Assembly: GCA_023255235.1 (NCBI GenBank) | Contig: JALRJA010000254.1 | Coordinates: 1 to 14,210 of the forward strand | DNA length: 14,210 bases | Origin: Flaviramulus sp. | Lineage (GTDB): Bacteria; Bacteroidota; Bacteroidia; Flavobacteriales; Flavobacteriaceae | Direction: 5' to 3' | In this document: positions 1 through 7,243 of the stretch, piece by piece | Numbering within the stretch: the first letter of the stretch is position 1 | Layout: each line of letters begins with the position of its first letter | Position numbers and translations under genes: made by a program | Notes under the pieces: generated by a model | What the model was told of the DNA's origin: nothing | What the model saw: the letters and a program-made list of their open reading frames with translations, nothing else | Databases searched by the model: none

Positions 1-483
1 AATATTTGGGTAAATAGAGGTAATACTATCATAGCGTTCTTTTGGTGTTTTTACATAGGTGTTGTTAATACGATTATCCATAAAAACGAAATAGGATTCT
101 GCAATTAATCTGCCTAATTTTTCACCATATTTCATATTGTCATATCCCCATTTAATAGCCTCATTGGGTATGATAATTACGTCCATGTTTTCTAAGGCTT
201 GCATAGTGTAAACAGAAGTACTTTTTAATAAAAAGCTGGTATAATCACCTGTAAATTCATTTTCTAGAGAAAAGTGAGTGGTATGCTCATTACCATCTAA
301 ATCGGTAACATAAAACCTTAAAATTCCTTTGTTTATAAACATGGTATTATAACTAATAGTACCTGATTTAGAAATAATTTGTTTTTTCTTAAATACTTTT
401 TTTGAACAATGAGAAATAAACCCTTTCCATTCCTTTTCTGTAATAGGAATCATTTGGCTTATAACATGTTTCATTTGTAGCAT
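1..483 (-). CDS. Crp/Fnr-family transcriptional regulator, C-terminus cut off by window edge
   Basis: 161 codons are open from an ATG at 483 to base 1 without a stop, so the gene continues beyond the left edge. The translation begins MLQMKHVISQMIPITEKEWK and has the cyclic-nucleotide-binding beta-roll pattern of Bacteroidetes Crp/Fnr regulators: a basic strand around residues 28-40, an IxxGILRFYVTDLDGNEHT-like segment at about 50-69, then FSLENEFTGDY at 71-81. The helix near 121-145 is followed by TPKERYDS (146-153), the usual lead-in to the helix-turn-helix in this family. The DNA-binding domain itself is off the window. A second in-frame ATG at 474 is an alternative start. An AAGGAG lies at 515-520, about 31 bases before the first ATG, too far to act as its ribosome site. 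The role is probably control of local or stress genes; ligand and targets cannot be told. The thrC stop lies 151 bases upstream, so it is probably a separate transcript. Confidence 0.85.
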   Translation of the reverse strand, partial: MLQMKHVISQMIPITEKEWKGFISHCSKKVFKKKQIISKSGTISYNTMFINKGILRFYVTDLDGNEHTTHFSLENEFTGDYTSFLLKSTSVYTMQALENMDVIIIPNEAIKWGYDNMKYGEKLGRLIAESYFVFMDNRINNTYVKTPKERYDSITSIYPNI

Positions 484-534
484 ATAATTTTATTGATTGT
501 ATGAATTGTTTAATCTCCTTAAAAAATAGGTACT

Positions 535-566
535 CGAATATAGTTGAAAATGTTCACAAACTCAAA
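535..566 (-). promoter_or_regulatory. candidate promoter of the Crp/Fnr-like gene
   Basis: On the minus strand, TTTG (566-563) is followed after 20 bases by TATATTCG (542-535), one mismatch from the Bacteroidetes -7 consensus TAnnTTTG. Transcription would begin about 45 bases before the ATG at 483. This is a motif match only, in very AT-rich DNA. Confidence 0.3.
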
Positions 567-634
567 TGCTAACGATAATAAGTTTTAAGCCATACTAATA
601 CCCAACAAGTTGAAAAACTAATTTAAAAGATTGT

Positions 635-1927
635 TTATGTGTGTAAAAAGCGTTTTAAATCATCATAAGTAGCTATGCTAACAGCTTGTTTTTCTTTTCC
701 AATAACCTGTTGTATTTGTTCTGGTAAAGCTTGTTTTTCTTTAATAACAGTTTCTACAACATCTAAAAACTTAGTAGGATGGGCTGTTTCTAAAAACACA
801 CAATGTGCATTTGTGTTTTCTTTTAAGTAAGCTTGGCAACCTAAATAGCCAACAGCACCGTGTGGGTCTGCTACATAGTTGAATTTTTTATAAATTTCTA
901 GCATAGCTTCTTTGGTGTCATCATCAGAAAAACTATAAGAAAATAAGTTGTTTTTTAATACGTCAAATCTATTTTTATAAATCTCTTGAATTCTAATAAA
1001 ATTACTTGGTGCACCAACATCCATAGCATTACTTATAGTTTGTACAGATGGTTTTGGTGTGTAAATCTGAGTTGTTAAATATCTAGTTACTACATTATTG
1101 GCATTATTTGATGCTATAAAATGGCGAATTGGTAAACCCAATTGTTGTGCCATCATACCGGCACAAATATTACCAAAGTTACCACTTGGTACAGAGAATA
1201 CAATATCTTTATGTTTGTCATGTAATTGTTTGTAGGCAAACATAAAATAAAACAACTGTGGTAGCCATCGTGCAACATTTATAGAATTTGCAGAGGTTAG
1301 TTGCATATTGTCTGTTAGGCTTTTATCTAAAAAAGCTGTTTTAACCATAGCCTGACAATCATCAAAAGTACCGTTAACTTCTAATGCAGTAATATTTTGC
1401 CCTAATGTAGTTAATTGTTTTTCTTGAATATCGCTCACTTTTCCGCTAGGATATAAAATAACCACGTTCACACCTTCAACCCCTAAAAAACCATTGGCAA
1501 CTGCACCGCCTGTATCTCCCGAAGTAGCCACTAAAACAGTTACTTTATTATTGTTGTTTTTATTGAAATACCCTAAGCAACGTGCCATAAAACGAGCTCC
1601 AACGTCTTTAAAAGCCATGGTTGGACCGTGAAACAACTCTAAGGTAGAAATATGATTATTTAGTTTAACTATTGGAAAATCAAAAGATAGTGTTTCGTCA
1701 ACAATCGTTTTTAATATATGGTTTGGAATATCTGGTGATACAAACTGTTTAATGGCTTCAAAGGCAATTTCAGAATAAGATAAACTATCAATAGAATTGA
1801 AAAATGCTTTTGGTAAGGGTTCAATATGTTCAGGAAAATACAACCCTTTATCTGGTGCTAATCCTTTTATAACAGCATTTTTAAATGATGTATTGGGTGC
1901 TTGCTTATTTAAACTGTAGTAGTTCAT
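635..1927 (-). CDS. thrC: threonine synthase
   Basis: A 430-residue cytosolic PLP enzyme that converts O-phosphohomoserine to threonine and phosphate, the last step of threonine synthesis. The start MNYYSLN is the conserved N-terminus of the family. HGPTMAFKDVGARF (100-113) carries the PLP-binding lysine, K107. ATSGDTGGAVANGF (134-147) and the SGNFGN loop (248-253) are the expected cofactor and phosphate-binding segments. SANSINVARWLPQ (212-224) is another family signature. Length is normal for the E. coli-type enzyme and no key residue is missing. The ATG lies two bases after the thrB stop, so it is the last gene of a thrA-thrB-thrC operon and may be translationally coupled. I see no GC-rich terminator in the 151 bases after its stop. 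Confidence 0.97.
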   Translation of the reverse strand: MNYYSLNKQAPNTSFKNAVIKGLAPDKGLYFPEHIEPLPKAFFNSIDSLSYSEIAFEAIKQFVSPDIPNHILKTIVDETLSFDFPIVKLNNHISTLELFHGPTMAFKDVGARFMARCLGYFNKNNNNKVTVLVATSGDTGGAVANGFLGVEGVNVVILYPSGKVSDIQEKQLTTLGQNITALEVNGTFDDCQAMVKTAFLDKSLTDNMQLTSANSINVARWLPQLFYFMFAYKQLHDKHKDIVFSVPSGNFGNICAGMMAQQLGLPIRHFIASNNANNVVTRYLTTQIYTPKPSVQTISNAMDVGAPSNFIRIQEIYKNRFDVLKNNLFSYSFSDDDTKEAMLEIYKKFNYVADPHGAVGYLGCQAYLKENTNAHCVFLETAHPTKFLDVVETVIKEKQALPEQIQQVIGKEKQAVSIATYDDLKRFLHT

Positions 1928-1929
1928 TG

Positions 1930-2859
1930 TTATTTTATTATTTGAATACCTTGTGTATTAATTTTTGAAACATAAACATCAAAAGCTATTCCTGTTTTAG
2001 CATATAAATTGCTTACATTATCGGCTACATGTTTTGCTGTTTCAACACCTTTGCTAAGTGAAAAAATTGAAGGTCCGGAGCCAGAAATACCAGCTCCCAA
2101 AGCACCGGCATTTATCATGGTTTTTTTAACCTCATTGTAATACGGTATAAGCTTGCTTCTGTGTGGCTCTACAATGACATCGTTTAACGATTGTTTTATT
2201 AAATCATAATCATTTGTATGTAGTGCATGAATTAAACTCCCAAAATTTGCCCATTGTGTAATGGCGTTGTTTAAGGGTATTGTTTTAGGTAAAATGGCTC
2301 GTGCTTCAAATGTTTTAATTTCAATTTGCGGGTGTATAATGGTGGCGTACAAATTGCTAGGAGATGGAATTTCTAGTATTACTAACGGCACTATACTTTT
2401 CACTAAAGTAAACCCTCCAAATATGGCAGGAGCGAGGTTATCGGCATGTTCACACTTACTCGCTAAGGCTTCTCCTTTAATAGCAAATTGGGTAAGCTGT
2501 GTTTTATTGTAAGGGTTGCCTAGTAGTTGGTTCATGCCAAAAACGCTGCCAACTGCACTTGCCGCACTGCTTCCTATGCCACTTCCGGGTTTTATTTTTT
2601 TATCTATTTCAATTTCAAAACCAAAATCGACATTAAGAGTTTGATACATTGCCAATGCCGAAACTCCAGCAACATTTAATTCTGTTTCATAAGGCAAATC
2701 AAAATCACCTTTAATTTTGGTAATATAAATTCCTTTTTTTTTGGTTTTTCTAATAAGCATATTATCACCTACACTTTCAAGGCAAAACCCTAAAACATCA
2801 AACCCACAAGAAACATTTGCTACTGTTGCTGGCGAAAATATGTTTATCTCATCTTTCAT
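1930..2859 (-). CDS. thrB: homoserine kinase (GHMP family)
   Basis: 309 residues. It phosphorylates homoserine with ATP to give O-phosphohomoserine, the substrate of the adjacent threonine synthase. The GHMP-kinase architecture is complete: an N-terminal FSPATVANVSCGFDVLG segment (8-24), the glycine/serine-rich ATP loop PGSGIGSSAASAVG (91-104), an E/HADN segment (137-141) and the C-terminal motif GALGAGISGSGPSIF (252-266). Length fits the family. It sits 23 bases after the thrA stop and 2 bases before thrC. No signal peptide or membrane segment is seen, as expected for a cytosolic enzyme. Confidence 0.96.
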   Translation of the reverse strand: MKDEINIFSPATVANVSCGFDVLGFCLESVGDNMLIRKTKKKGIYITKIKGDFDLPYETELNVAGVSALAMYQTLNVDFGFEIEIDKKIKPGSGIGSSAASAVGSVFGMNQLLGNPYNKTQLTQFAIKGEALASKCEHADNLAPAIFGGFTLVKSIVPLVILEIPSPSNLYATIIHPQIEIKTFEARAILPKTIPLNNAITQWANFGSLIHALHTNDYDLIKQSLNDVIVEPHRSKLIPYYNEVKKTMINAGALGAGISGSGPSIFSLSKGVETAKHVADNVSNLYAKTGIAFDVYVSKINTQGIQIIK

Positions 2860-2882
2860 ATATTCTGTGTTTGGTTTAGTAT

Positions 2883-5330
2883 CTAGTTAATATTTCCTAT
2901 TCTAATAATATTTGCAAATAAGCCAGAAGCTGTAACTTCTGCACCAGCACCAGCACCTTTTATAATCATAGGTTGCTCGGGGTATCGCTGTGTATAAAAC
3001 ATAACAATATTATCTTTTCCTTCTAAATTATAAAACGGATGTCCTTGCGGAATTTCTTGTAAACTAACACTAGCTTTTCCTTTATTAAATTGTGCTACAT
3101 ATTTTAGTTGGCAGTTTTTCGCTTTCGCGGAAGCATATAACTTTTGATAATGTGCTTCATCGGTTTGTAAGGTATTATAAAAATTAGCAACTGTATTACT
3201 TTTTAAACCAGATTCTGATAAAAATGACGTATTTTGAATATCTTCTAAATTTATTTCAGCACCACTTTCTCTAGCAAGAATTAAAATTTTTCTAGCTACA
3301 TCAACACCACTCAAATCAATTCTTGGGTCGGGTTCTGTATAACCTTCGGCAGCGGCTTGTTTTACTACATCAAAAAACTTAGTTTTATCATTAAAATTAT
3401 TGAAAACAAAGTTTAAGCTACCAGATAAAACAGCATGAATAGACGTTATTTTATCGCCAGATGCAATTAAATTGCCAAGTGTATCTATAATAGGTAAACC
3501 AGCACCCACATTAGTTTCAAATAAAAAAGGGGCGTTGTATTTTAGTGATAACCGTTTTAATAATTTATAGTTTTCAAAATTGCTAGAACAGGCAATTTTA
3601 TTACAAGCTACTATACCAATGCTCTCACGTAAATATTTAGGGTATAAATTGGCAACATCTTGATTTGCTGTAACATCTACAAAAATACTATTACGTAAAT
3701 TTAAAGCTTTAATGTTTTCAAAAAAACCATCAAGCGTTGCTTTGTCACCTTGTGCTAATTGTTCTTTCCAAGAATGTAATGGAATACCTTCTTCATTAAA
3801 AACCATAGTTTTTGAATTAGACAAGCCAATAACACGCAGATTTATTTTTAAATTATCTTTTAAATATTTGCGTTGTTGTTTTATTTGCTCAACTAATTTT
3901 TCACCTACATTACCAACACCTGTAATAAAAACGTTTAGCTGTTTTGTTCGCAATTCAAAAAATTGTTCATGCAAGGTGTTTAGGGCTTTTTTTACGTCTT
4001 TTTCTGCAATTACTGCCGAAATATTTTTTTCTGAAGCACCTTGTGCTATGGCTCTAATATTGATGTTATTTTTTCCTAAAGAACTAAACATTTTACCGCT
4101 AATTCCTTGATGATTTTTCATGTTATCACCAACTAAGGCAATTATAGACAACCCTTTTTCAACAAATATGGGGTCTATTTTGTGAAGTGTAATTTCATTT
4201 TCAAAAGCAGTATCTATACTAGCTTTAGCTCTTTCTGCATCAAGGTCATCTATACCCAAACAAATAGAATGCTCTGAAGATGCTTGTGTAATTAAAATAA
4301 CGTTTATTTTTTCTAATGATAGTGTTTCAAACAACCGTTTTGAAAACCCAGGAATACCAATCATACCACTGCCTTGCAAGGTTAATAAGGCAATGTTTGA
4401 AATATTACTAATTCCTTTTACAGGTGAAGTAGATTGTGGTAATTCATTTGAAATTATAGTGCCACTGGCTTCTGGTTCTAATGTGTTTTTAATATGAATA
4501 GGGATATTTAAATTTAAAACAGGTTGTACCGTTGGTGGATATAACACTTTAGCTCCAAAATGCGATAATTCCATAGCTTCTTGATATGAAATTCTATCAA
4601 TGGGGTAAGCTTGTTTTACTAGTTTAGGATTAGTTGTAAACATGCCACTAACATCTGTCCAAATTTCAAGTTGTTTTACTTTTAAAGCGGCAGCAACTAT
4701 GGCAGCAGTAAAATCGGAACCACCACGACCTAGTGTTGTTTGTTCACCAGCAACAGATTTAGCAACAAAACCGGGTAAAATGGTTATTTTTTCAGAAGCC
4801 AATTCAAAATATGTTTGAATATTTTTGTTGGTAATACTATAATTAACTTCTGCCTTAGTAAAGTTTGAGTTTGTTACAATAAGCTCTTGTGAGTTTTTAC
4901 ATGATGCTTGTAAGCCTCTGTTCTTTAGAGTTTCTGCAATAATGTGCGATGATAATATTTCACCATAACTTGCCAATTTATCGGTAGTTTTTGGTGATAG
5001 TTCATTAATTAAATAAATGCCATCAAGCAAACTTTTTAAGGCTTCTAGTTTATCATCTAGAAAAGCTATTATACTACTACTATTTTTGGGATTTAATTCC
5101 TTGGTAATATTACTATGAATACTTTTAATAGTAAGAAATACATCTATATAATTAGTGTCTTTATTTTGAGCTTGTTTTCCAGCAAGTAATAGCTTATCTG
5201 TTATACCTCCAATAGCCGATACCACAGAAATAACAGGCTCTTTTTTAGAATAATTTTCTAAAATAGTAATAACATTATTTATATTTTTTGAAGAACCTAC
5301 CGAAGTTCCTCCAAATTTTAAAACGGTCAT
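2883..5330 (-). CDS. thrA: bifunctional aspartokinase / homoserine dehydrogenase
   Basis: An 815-residue fusion catalysing the first and third steps from aspartate to threonine: ATP-dependent phosphorylation of aspartate and NAD(P)H reduction of aspartate semialdehyde. The N-terminal kinase (about 1-290) has KFGGTSVGSS (5-14), LGRGGSDFTAA (200-210) and the EIWTDVSGMFTTNP segment (222-235). A pair of ACT-type regulatory regions follows at about 310-460 (LTLQGSGMIGIPG; IIALVGDNMKNHQGISGKMF), the usual seat of threonine feedback inhibition. The dehydrogenase begins with a Rossmann motif VFITGVGNVGEKLV (467-480). It holds ETNVGAGLPII (605-615), the substrate/catalytic segment EGYTEPDPRIDLSGVDVARK (662-681) and the closing KGAGAGAEVTASGLFANIIR (791-810). 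Length matches E. coli ThrA (about 820). It is the first enzyme gene of thrABC and is preceded by an apparent leader region. Confidence 0.97.
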   Translation of the reverse strand: MTVLKFGGTSVGSSKNINNVITILENYSKKEPVISVVSAIGGITDKLLLAGKQAQNKDTNYIDVFLTIKSIHSNITKELNPKNSSSIIAFLDDKLEALKSLLDGIYLINELSPKTTDKLASYGEILSSHIIAETLKNRGLQASCKNSQELIVTNSNFTKAEVNYSITNKNIQTYFELASEKITILPGFVAKSVAGEQTTLGRGGSDFTAAIVAAALKVKQLEIWTDVSGMFTTNPKLVKQAYPIDRISYQEAMELSHFGAKVLYPPTVQPVLNLNIPIHIKNTLEPEASGTIISNELPQSTSPVKGISNISNIALLTLQGSGMIGIPGFSKRLFETLSLEKINVILITQASSEHSICLGIDDLDAERAKASIDTAFENEITLHKIDPIFVEKGLSIIALVGDNMKNHQGISGKMFSSLGKNNINIRAIAQGASEKNISAVIAEKDVKKALNTLHEQFFELRTKQLNVFITGVGNVGEKLVEQIKQQRKYLKDNLKINLRVIGLSNSKTMVFNEEGIPLHSWKEQLAQGDKATLDGFFENIKALNLRNSIFVDVTANQDVANLYPKYLRESIGIVACNKIACSSNFENYKLLKRLSLKYNAPFLFETNVGAGLPIIDTLGNLIASGDKITSIHAVLSGSLNFVFNNFNDKTKFFDVVKQAAAEGYTEPDPRIDLSGVDVARKILILARESGAEINLEDIQNTSFLSESGLKSNTVANFYNTLQTDEAHYQKLYASAKAKNCQLKYVAQFNKGKASVSLQEIPQGHPFYNLEGKDNIVMFYTQRYPEQPMIIKGAGAGAEVTASGLFANIIRIGNIN

Positions 5331-5369
5331 GTTTTAATATGTTTTTTAATTAAAATAATACTTGAAAGC

Positions 5370-5390
5370 TTGTAATTTTTTAAATTACAA
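5370..5390 (-). repeat. 9-base inverted repeat (hairpin or operator) upstream of thrA
   Basis: The plus strand reads TTGTAATTT, three T, then AAATTACAA, a perfect 9+3+9 dyad. On the thrA transcript it would form a 9-bp AU-rich stem ending 39 bases before the thrA ATG and 22 bases after the stop of the small leader ORF. There is no run of U directly after the stem (GCUUUCAAG follows), so it is not a textbook intrinsic terminator. It overlaps the end of the proximal -7-like box, so it could instead be an operator. AT-only stems arise easily by chance at this base composition. Confidence 0.45.
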
Positions 5391-5419
5391 AAATAGTTTG
5401 AAGAATATACAATTAGCAA
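5388..5419 (-). promoter_or_regulatory. thrA: candidate proximal thrA promoter
   Basis: On the minus strand, TTG (5419-5417) is followed after 21 bases by TATTTTTG (5395-5388), a full match to the Bacteroidetes/Flavobacterium TTG-N(17-23)-TAnnTTTG pattern. It would start RNA about 50 bases before the thrA ATG and bypass the small leader ORF. It is an alternative to, or works alongside, the distal site at 5544-5577. Confidence 0.45.
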
Positions 5420-5520
5420 CCCCAAAGGGTAGTAAAATTAATTGCAGTACCAAAAATAGATGTGTTTGCTTTCTTTAAAAAAGCAGCTGTAAAAAATATA
5501 TTTTGGTTTAAAAGTTTCAT
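5413..5520 (-). CDS. candidate leader peptide of the threonine operon (35 aa)
   Basis: A 35-codon ORF (ATG 5520-5518, TAA 5415-5413) that begins MKLLNQNIFF and ends FTTLWGC, 82 bases before thrA. It contains five Thr codons (residues 11, 20, 25, 30, 31) and three Ile codons (8, 22, 27). Thr30-Thr31 lie near the end, where a stalled ribosome would influence the downstream stem at 5390-5370. It starts 24 bases after the -7-like box TACTTTTG (5551-5544), so it would be the first thing translated on that transcript. Its G+C (30 of 108 bases by hand count) is about twice that of both flanks, which argues against chance. I do not recognise the peptide, and its Thr density is lower than in E. coli ThrL. 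It could also be a small protein of other function or a chance ORF. Confidence 0.5.
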   Translation of the reverse strand: MKLLNQNIFFTAAFLKKANTSIFGTAINFTTLWGC

Positions 5521-5543
5521 TAAGTTTAAATGAAAATGAATAT

Positions 5544-5577
5544 CAAAAGTATTACTTTTAAACTAATTAAAAAACAA
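5544..5577 (-). promoter_or_regulatory. thrA: candidate distal thr operon promoter, upstream of the leader ORF
   Basis: On the minus strand, TTG (5577-5575) is followed after 23 bases by TACTTTTG (5551-5544), a full TAnnTTTG match at the upper limit of the known spacing. The predicted start would fall roughly 15-20 bases before the leader ORF ATG and give a thrA leader of about 200 bases. Confidence 0.45.
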
Positions 5578-5673
5578 AATATTTTCTTTTTAGCGTATTC
5601 TTAAATTGTATGGGTTTTTATTTAAAATTTCTGACGAATACATTATAGAATTAAAAAATTAATAATCTTAATA

Positions 5674-7227
5674 ATGAAAATTTTTTCAAAAGAACAAATT
5701 TACCAAGGCGATACATTAACTGTAGAACGCCAAAACATAACATCTACAGATTTAATGGAACGAGCAGGAACTCAAATTTTTAATTGGATAGATTTGCGAA
5801 TGCAAGGTGCTCAGGTGCCTATTCATGTGTTTTGTGGAATTGGTAATAATGGCGGTGATGGATTGGTTTTAGCCAGACTTTTAATTACGCATGGCTATCA
5901 TGTTATCACTTATATTGTAAATTATAGTGATAAACGCTCAAGCGATTTTTTAATTAATTATGACAGGATAAAGAATGTAACAAAAAAATGGCCTATACTA
6001 TTAAACTCTAAAGAAGGGTTTCCAGAAATAGGAAGAGATGATGTTATTGTTGATGCTGTTTTTGGTATAGGAATAAATAGACCTATTGATGACTGGGTTA
6101 AACAACTTTTTATTCATTTAAAAACAAGTAACGCATTTACGCTTTCTATTGATATGCCGTCTGGTTTATATGTTGATAAAGCCGTTACAGATGATGATGC
6201 CGTTGTTTATGCCACTTGCACATTGAGTTTTGTTTGTCCTAAATTGGTTTTCTTTCTCCCCGAAACTGCAAAATATACCGAACAATGGGAAGTGTTGGAT
6301 ATTGGTTTTGATCAAGAGTTTTTACATACAAGCCAGACTGATAGTACACTTATAGGAAAGTATGAGGTATTACCAAATTATATTCCTCGAGATAAATTTT
6401 CGCATAAAGGTTTGTTTGGTCACACCTTAATTATTGGCGGTAGTTATGGCAAAATAGGAGCAGTTACTCTAGCATGTAGAGGTGCGTTATCAGCTGGAGC
6501 AGGTTTGGTTTCTGCGTATGTTCCTAAATGTGGTTATACTGTTTTGCAGTCGGCTTTCCCCGAAGCAATGGTAATTACAGATACCAATGACAAACTTATA
6601 AGTTCTATTGCCTTTGATATAAAACCAAGCGTTATTGCTTTTGGAATAGGAGTAGGCACAAATACTAAAACTATAGATGCTTTTGAAGGTTTTTTAAAAA
6701 CAAATAAAATACCTTTAGTTATTGATGCAGATGGTATTAATATTCTAGCAAATAAAAACACCTTATTAAAACTACTTACACCTCAAACTATACTAACGCC
6801 ACACCCTAAAGAGTTAGAACGATTAATTGGTAGTTGGAAAAATGATTTTGATAAACTAAAAAAAGCAAACGCATTTTCAAAAAAATATGATGTTATTTTG
6901 GTAATAAAAGGAGCTTATACCATAACTATTTATGATGCCAAATTTTATATAAACTCAACAGGTAACCCAGGTTTGGCTACAGCAGGAAGCGGTGACGTAC
7001 TAACAGGTATTATTGCAGGTTTACTATCACAAGGTTATAGCCCATTAGTAGCTTCTATTTTTGGTGTGTATTTACACGGAAAATCTGCCGATATAGCAAT
7101 TAACGATTTTGGATACCAAAGCCTAATTGCTAGCCATATTATAGAATATTTAGGAAAAGCCTATTTAGATTTATTTACACAACCCGAATCTTTACCAAAA
7201 GAACAAGATGAAAACAAAACCGAATAG
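5674..7227 (+). CDS. nnr: bifunctional NAD(P)H-hydrate epimerase / ADP-dependent NAD(P)H-hydrate dehydratase
   Basis: A 517-residue metabolite-repair enzyme. It interconverts the R and S forms of hydrated NAD(P)H and dehydrates the S form back to NAD(P)H using ADP. The N-terminal YjeF_N epimerase domain (about 1-215) has FCGIGNNGGDGLVLARLL (53-70), VDAVFGIG (126-133) and SIDMPSG (158-164). The C-terminal ribokinase-like dehydratase domain (about 235-500) has HKGLFGHTLIIGGS (244-257), DADGIN (351-356), LTPHPKEL (374-381) and the signature GNPGLATAGSGDVLTGI (430-446), whose Asp441 is the expected catalytic residue. Length matches other two-domain Nnr proteins. It is divergent from the thr operon and converges with the thioredoxin lipoprotein gene, leaving only 16 bases between stops. 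No clear promoter or GC-rich terminator is visible, so it is probably a single-gene transcript. Confidence 0.96.
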   Translation: MKIFSKEQIYQGDTLTVERQNITSTDLMERAGTQIFNWIDLRMQGAQVPIHVFCGIGNNGGDGLVLARLLITHGYHVITYIVNYSDKRSSDFLINYDRIKNVTKKWPILLNSKEGFPEIGRDDVIVDAVFGIGINRPIDDWVKQLFIHLKTSNAFTLSIDMPSGLYVDKAVTDDDAVVYATCTLSFVCPKLVFFLPETAKYTEQWEVLDIGFDQEFLHTSQTDSTLIGKYEVLPNYIPRDKFSHKGLFGHTLIIGGSYGKIGAVTLACRGALSAGAGLVSAYVPKCGYTVLQSAFPEAMVITDTNDKLISSIAFDIKPSVIAFGIGVGTNTKTIDAFEGFLKTNKIPLVIDADGINILANKNTLLKLLTPQTILTPHPKELERLIGSWKNDFDKLKKANAFSKKYDVILVIKGAYTITIYDAKFYINSTGNPGLATAGSGDVLTGIIAGLLSQGYSPLVASIFGVYLHGKSADIAINDFGYQSLIASHIIEYLGKAYLDLFTQPESLPKEQDENKTE

Positions 7228-7243
7228 TAACCCAATAAAAATT

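Larger units (their letters stand above)
5331..5673. other. 343-base divergent spacer between thrA and nnr, with a candidate leader region for thrA
   Basis: This gap separates the divergent thrA (minus) and nnr (plus). Its thrA-side half holds, in minus-strand order, a promoter-like site (5577-5544), a 35-codon ORF (5520-5413), a second promoter-like site (5419-5388) and a hairpin/palindrome (5390-5370); each has its own entry. By hand count the small ORF is about 28% G+C, while the flanks on both sides are about 15%. The nnr-side stretch 5578-5673 shows no convincing TAnnTTTG box on the plus strand, so I cannot place the nnr promoter. Confidence 0.6.

Noticed and set aside
515..520. AAGGAG (minus strand) upstream of the Crp/Fnr-like gene, possible ribosome site for a hidden leader ORF
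   Set aside because: No ATG lies 5-12 bases downstream on the minus strand, and the Crp-like ATG is about 31 bases away, so it is probably chance.
603..612. Palindrome CAACAAGTTG after thrC as a terminator
   Set aside because: Only a 4-base stem with a 2-base centre, too weak to call a terminator.
2261..2512. 83-codon plus-strand ORF inside thrB
   Set aside because: Antisense shadow of thrB; no motif and no promoter or start region of its own.
3712..4110. 132-codon plus-strand ORF inside thrA
   Set aside because: It is a shadow of thrA read antisense. The Cys/Ser/Phe-rich product has no recognisable motif, and thrA covers it fully.
5344..5355. TTTTAATTAAAA palindrome just before thrA
   Set aside because: It is made of A and T only, in a stretch with about 15% G+C, so such palindromes are expected by chance.
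5530..5604. 24-codon plus-strand ORF (starts MKMNIKS) in the thrA-nnr spacer
   Set aside because: It is Lys/Asn/Ile/Phe-rich, as expected from random AT-rich DNA, and lies across the likely minus-strand promoter. Its base composition does not stand out from its flanks.
7228..7243. Bidirectional terminator between the convergent nnr and lipoprotein genes
   Set aside because: The 16-base gap is A/T only apart from a CCC, with no stem I can support, even when extended into the gene ends.
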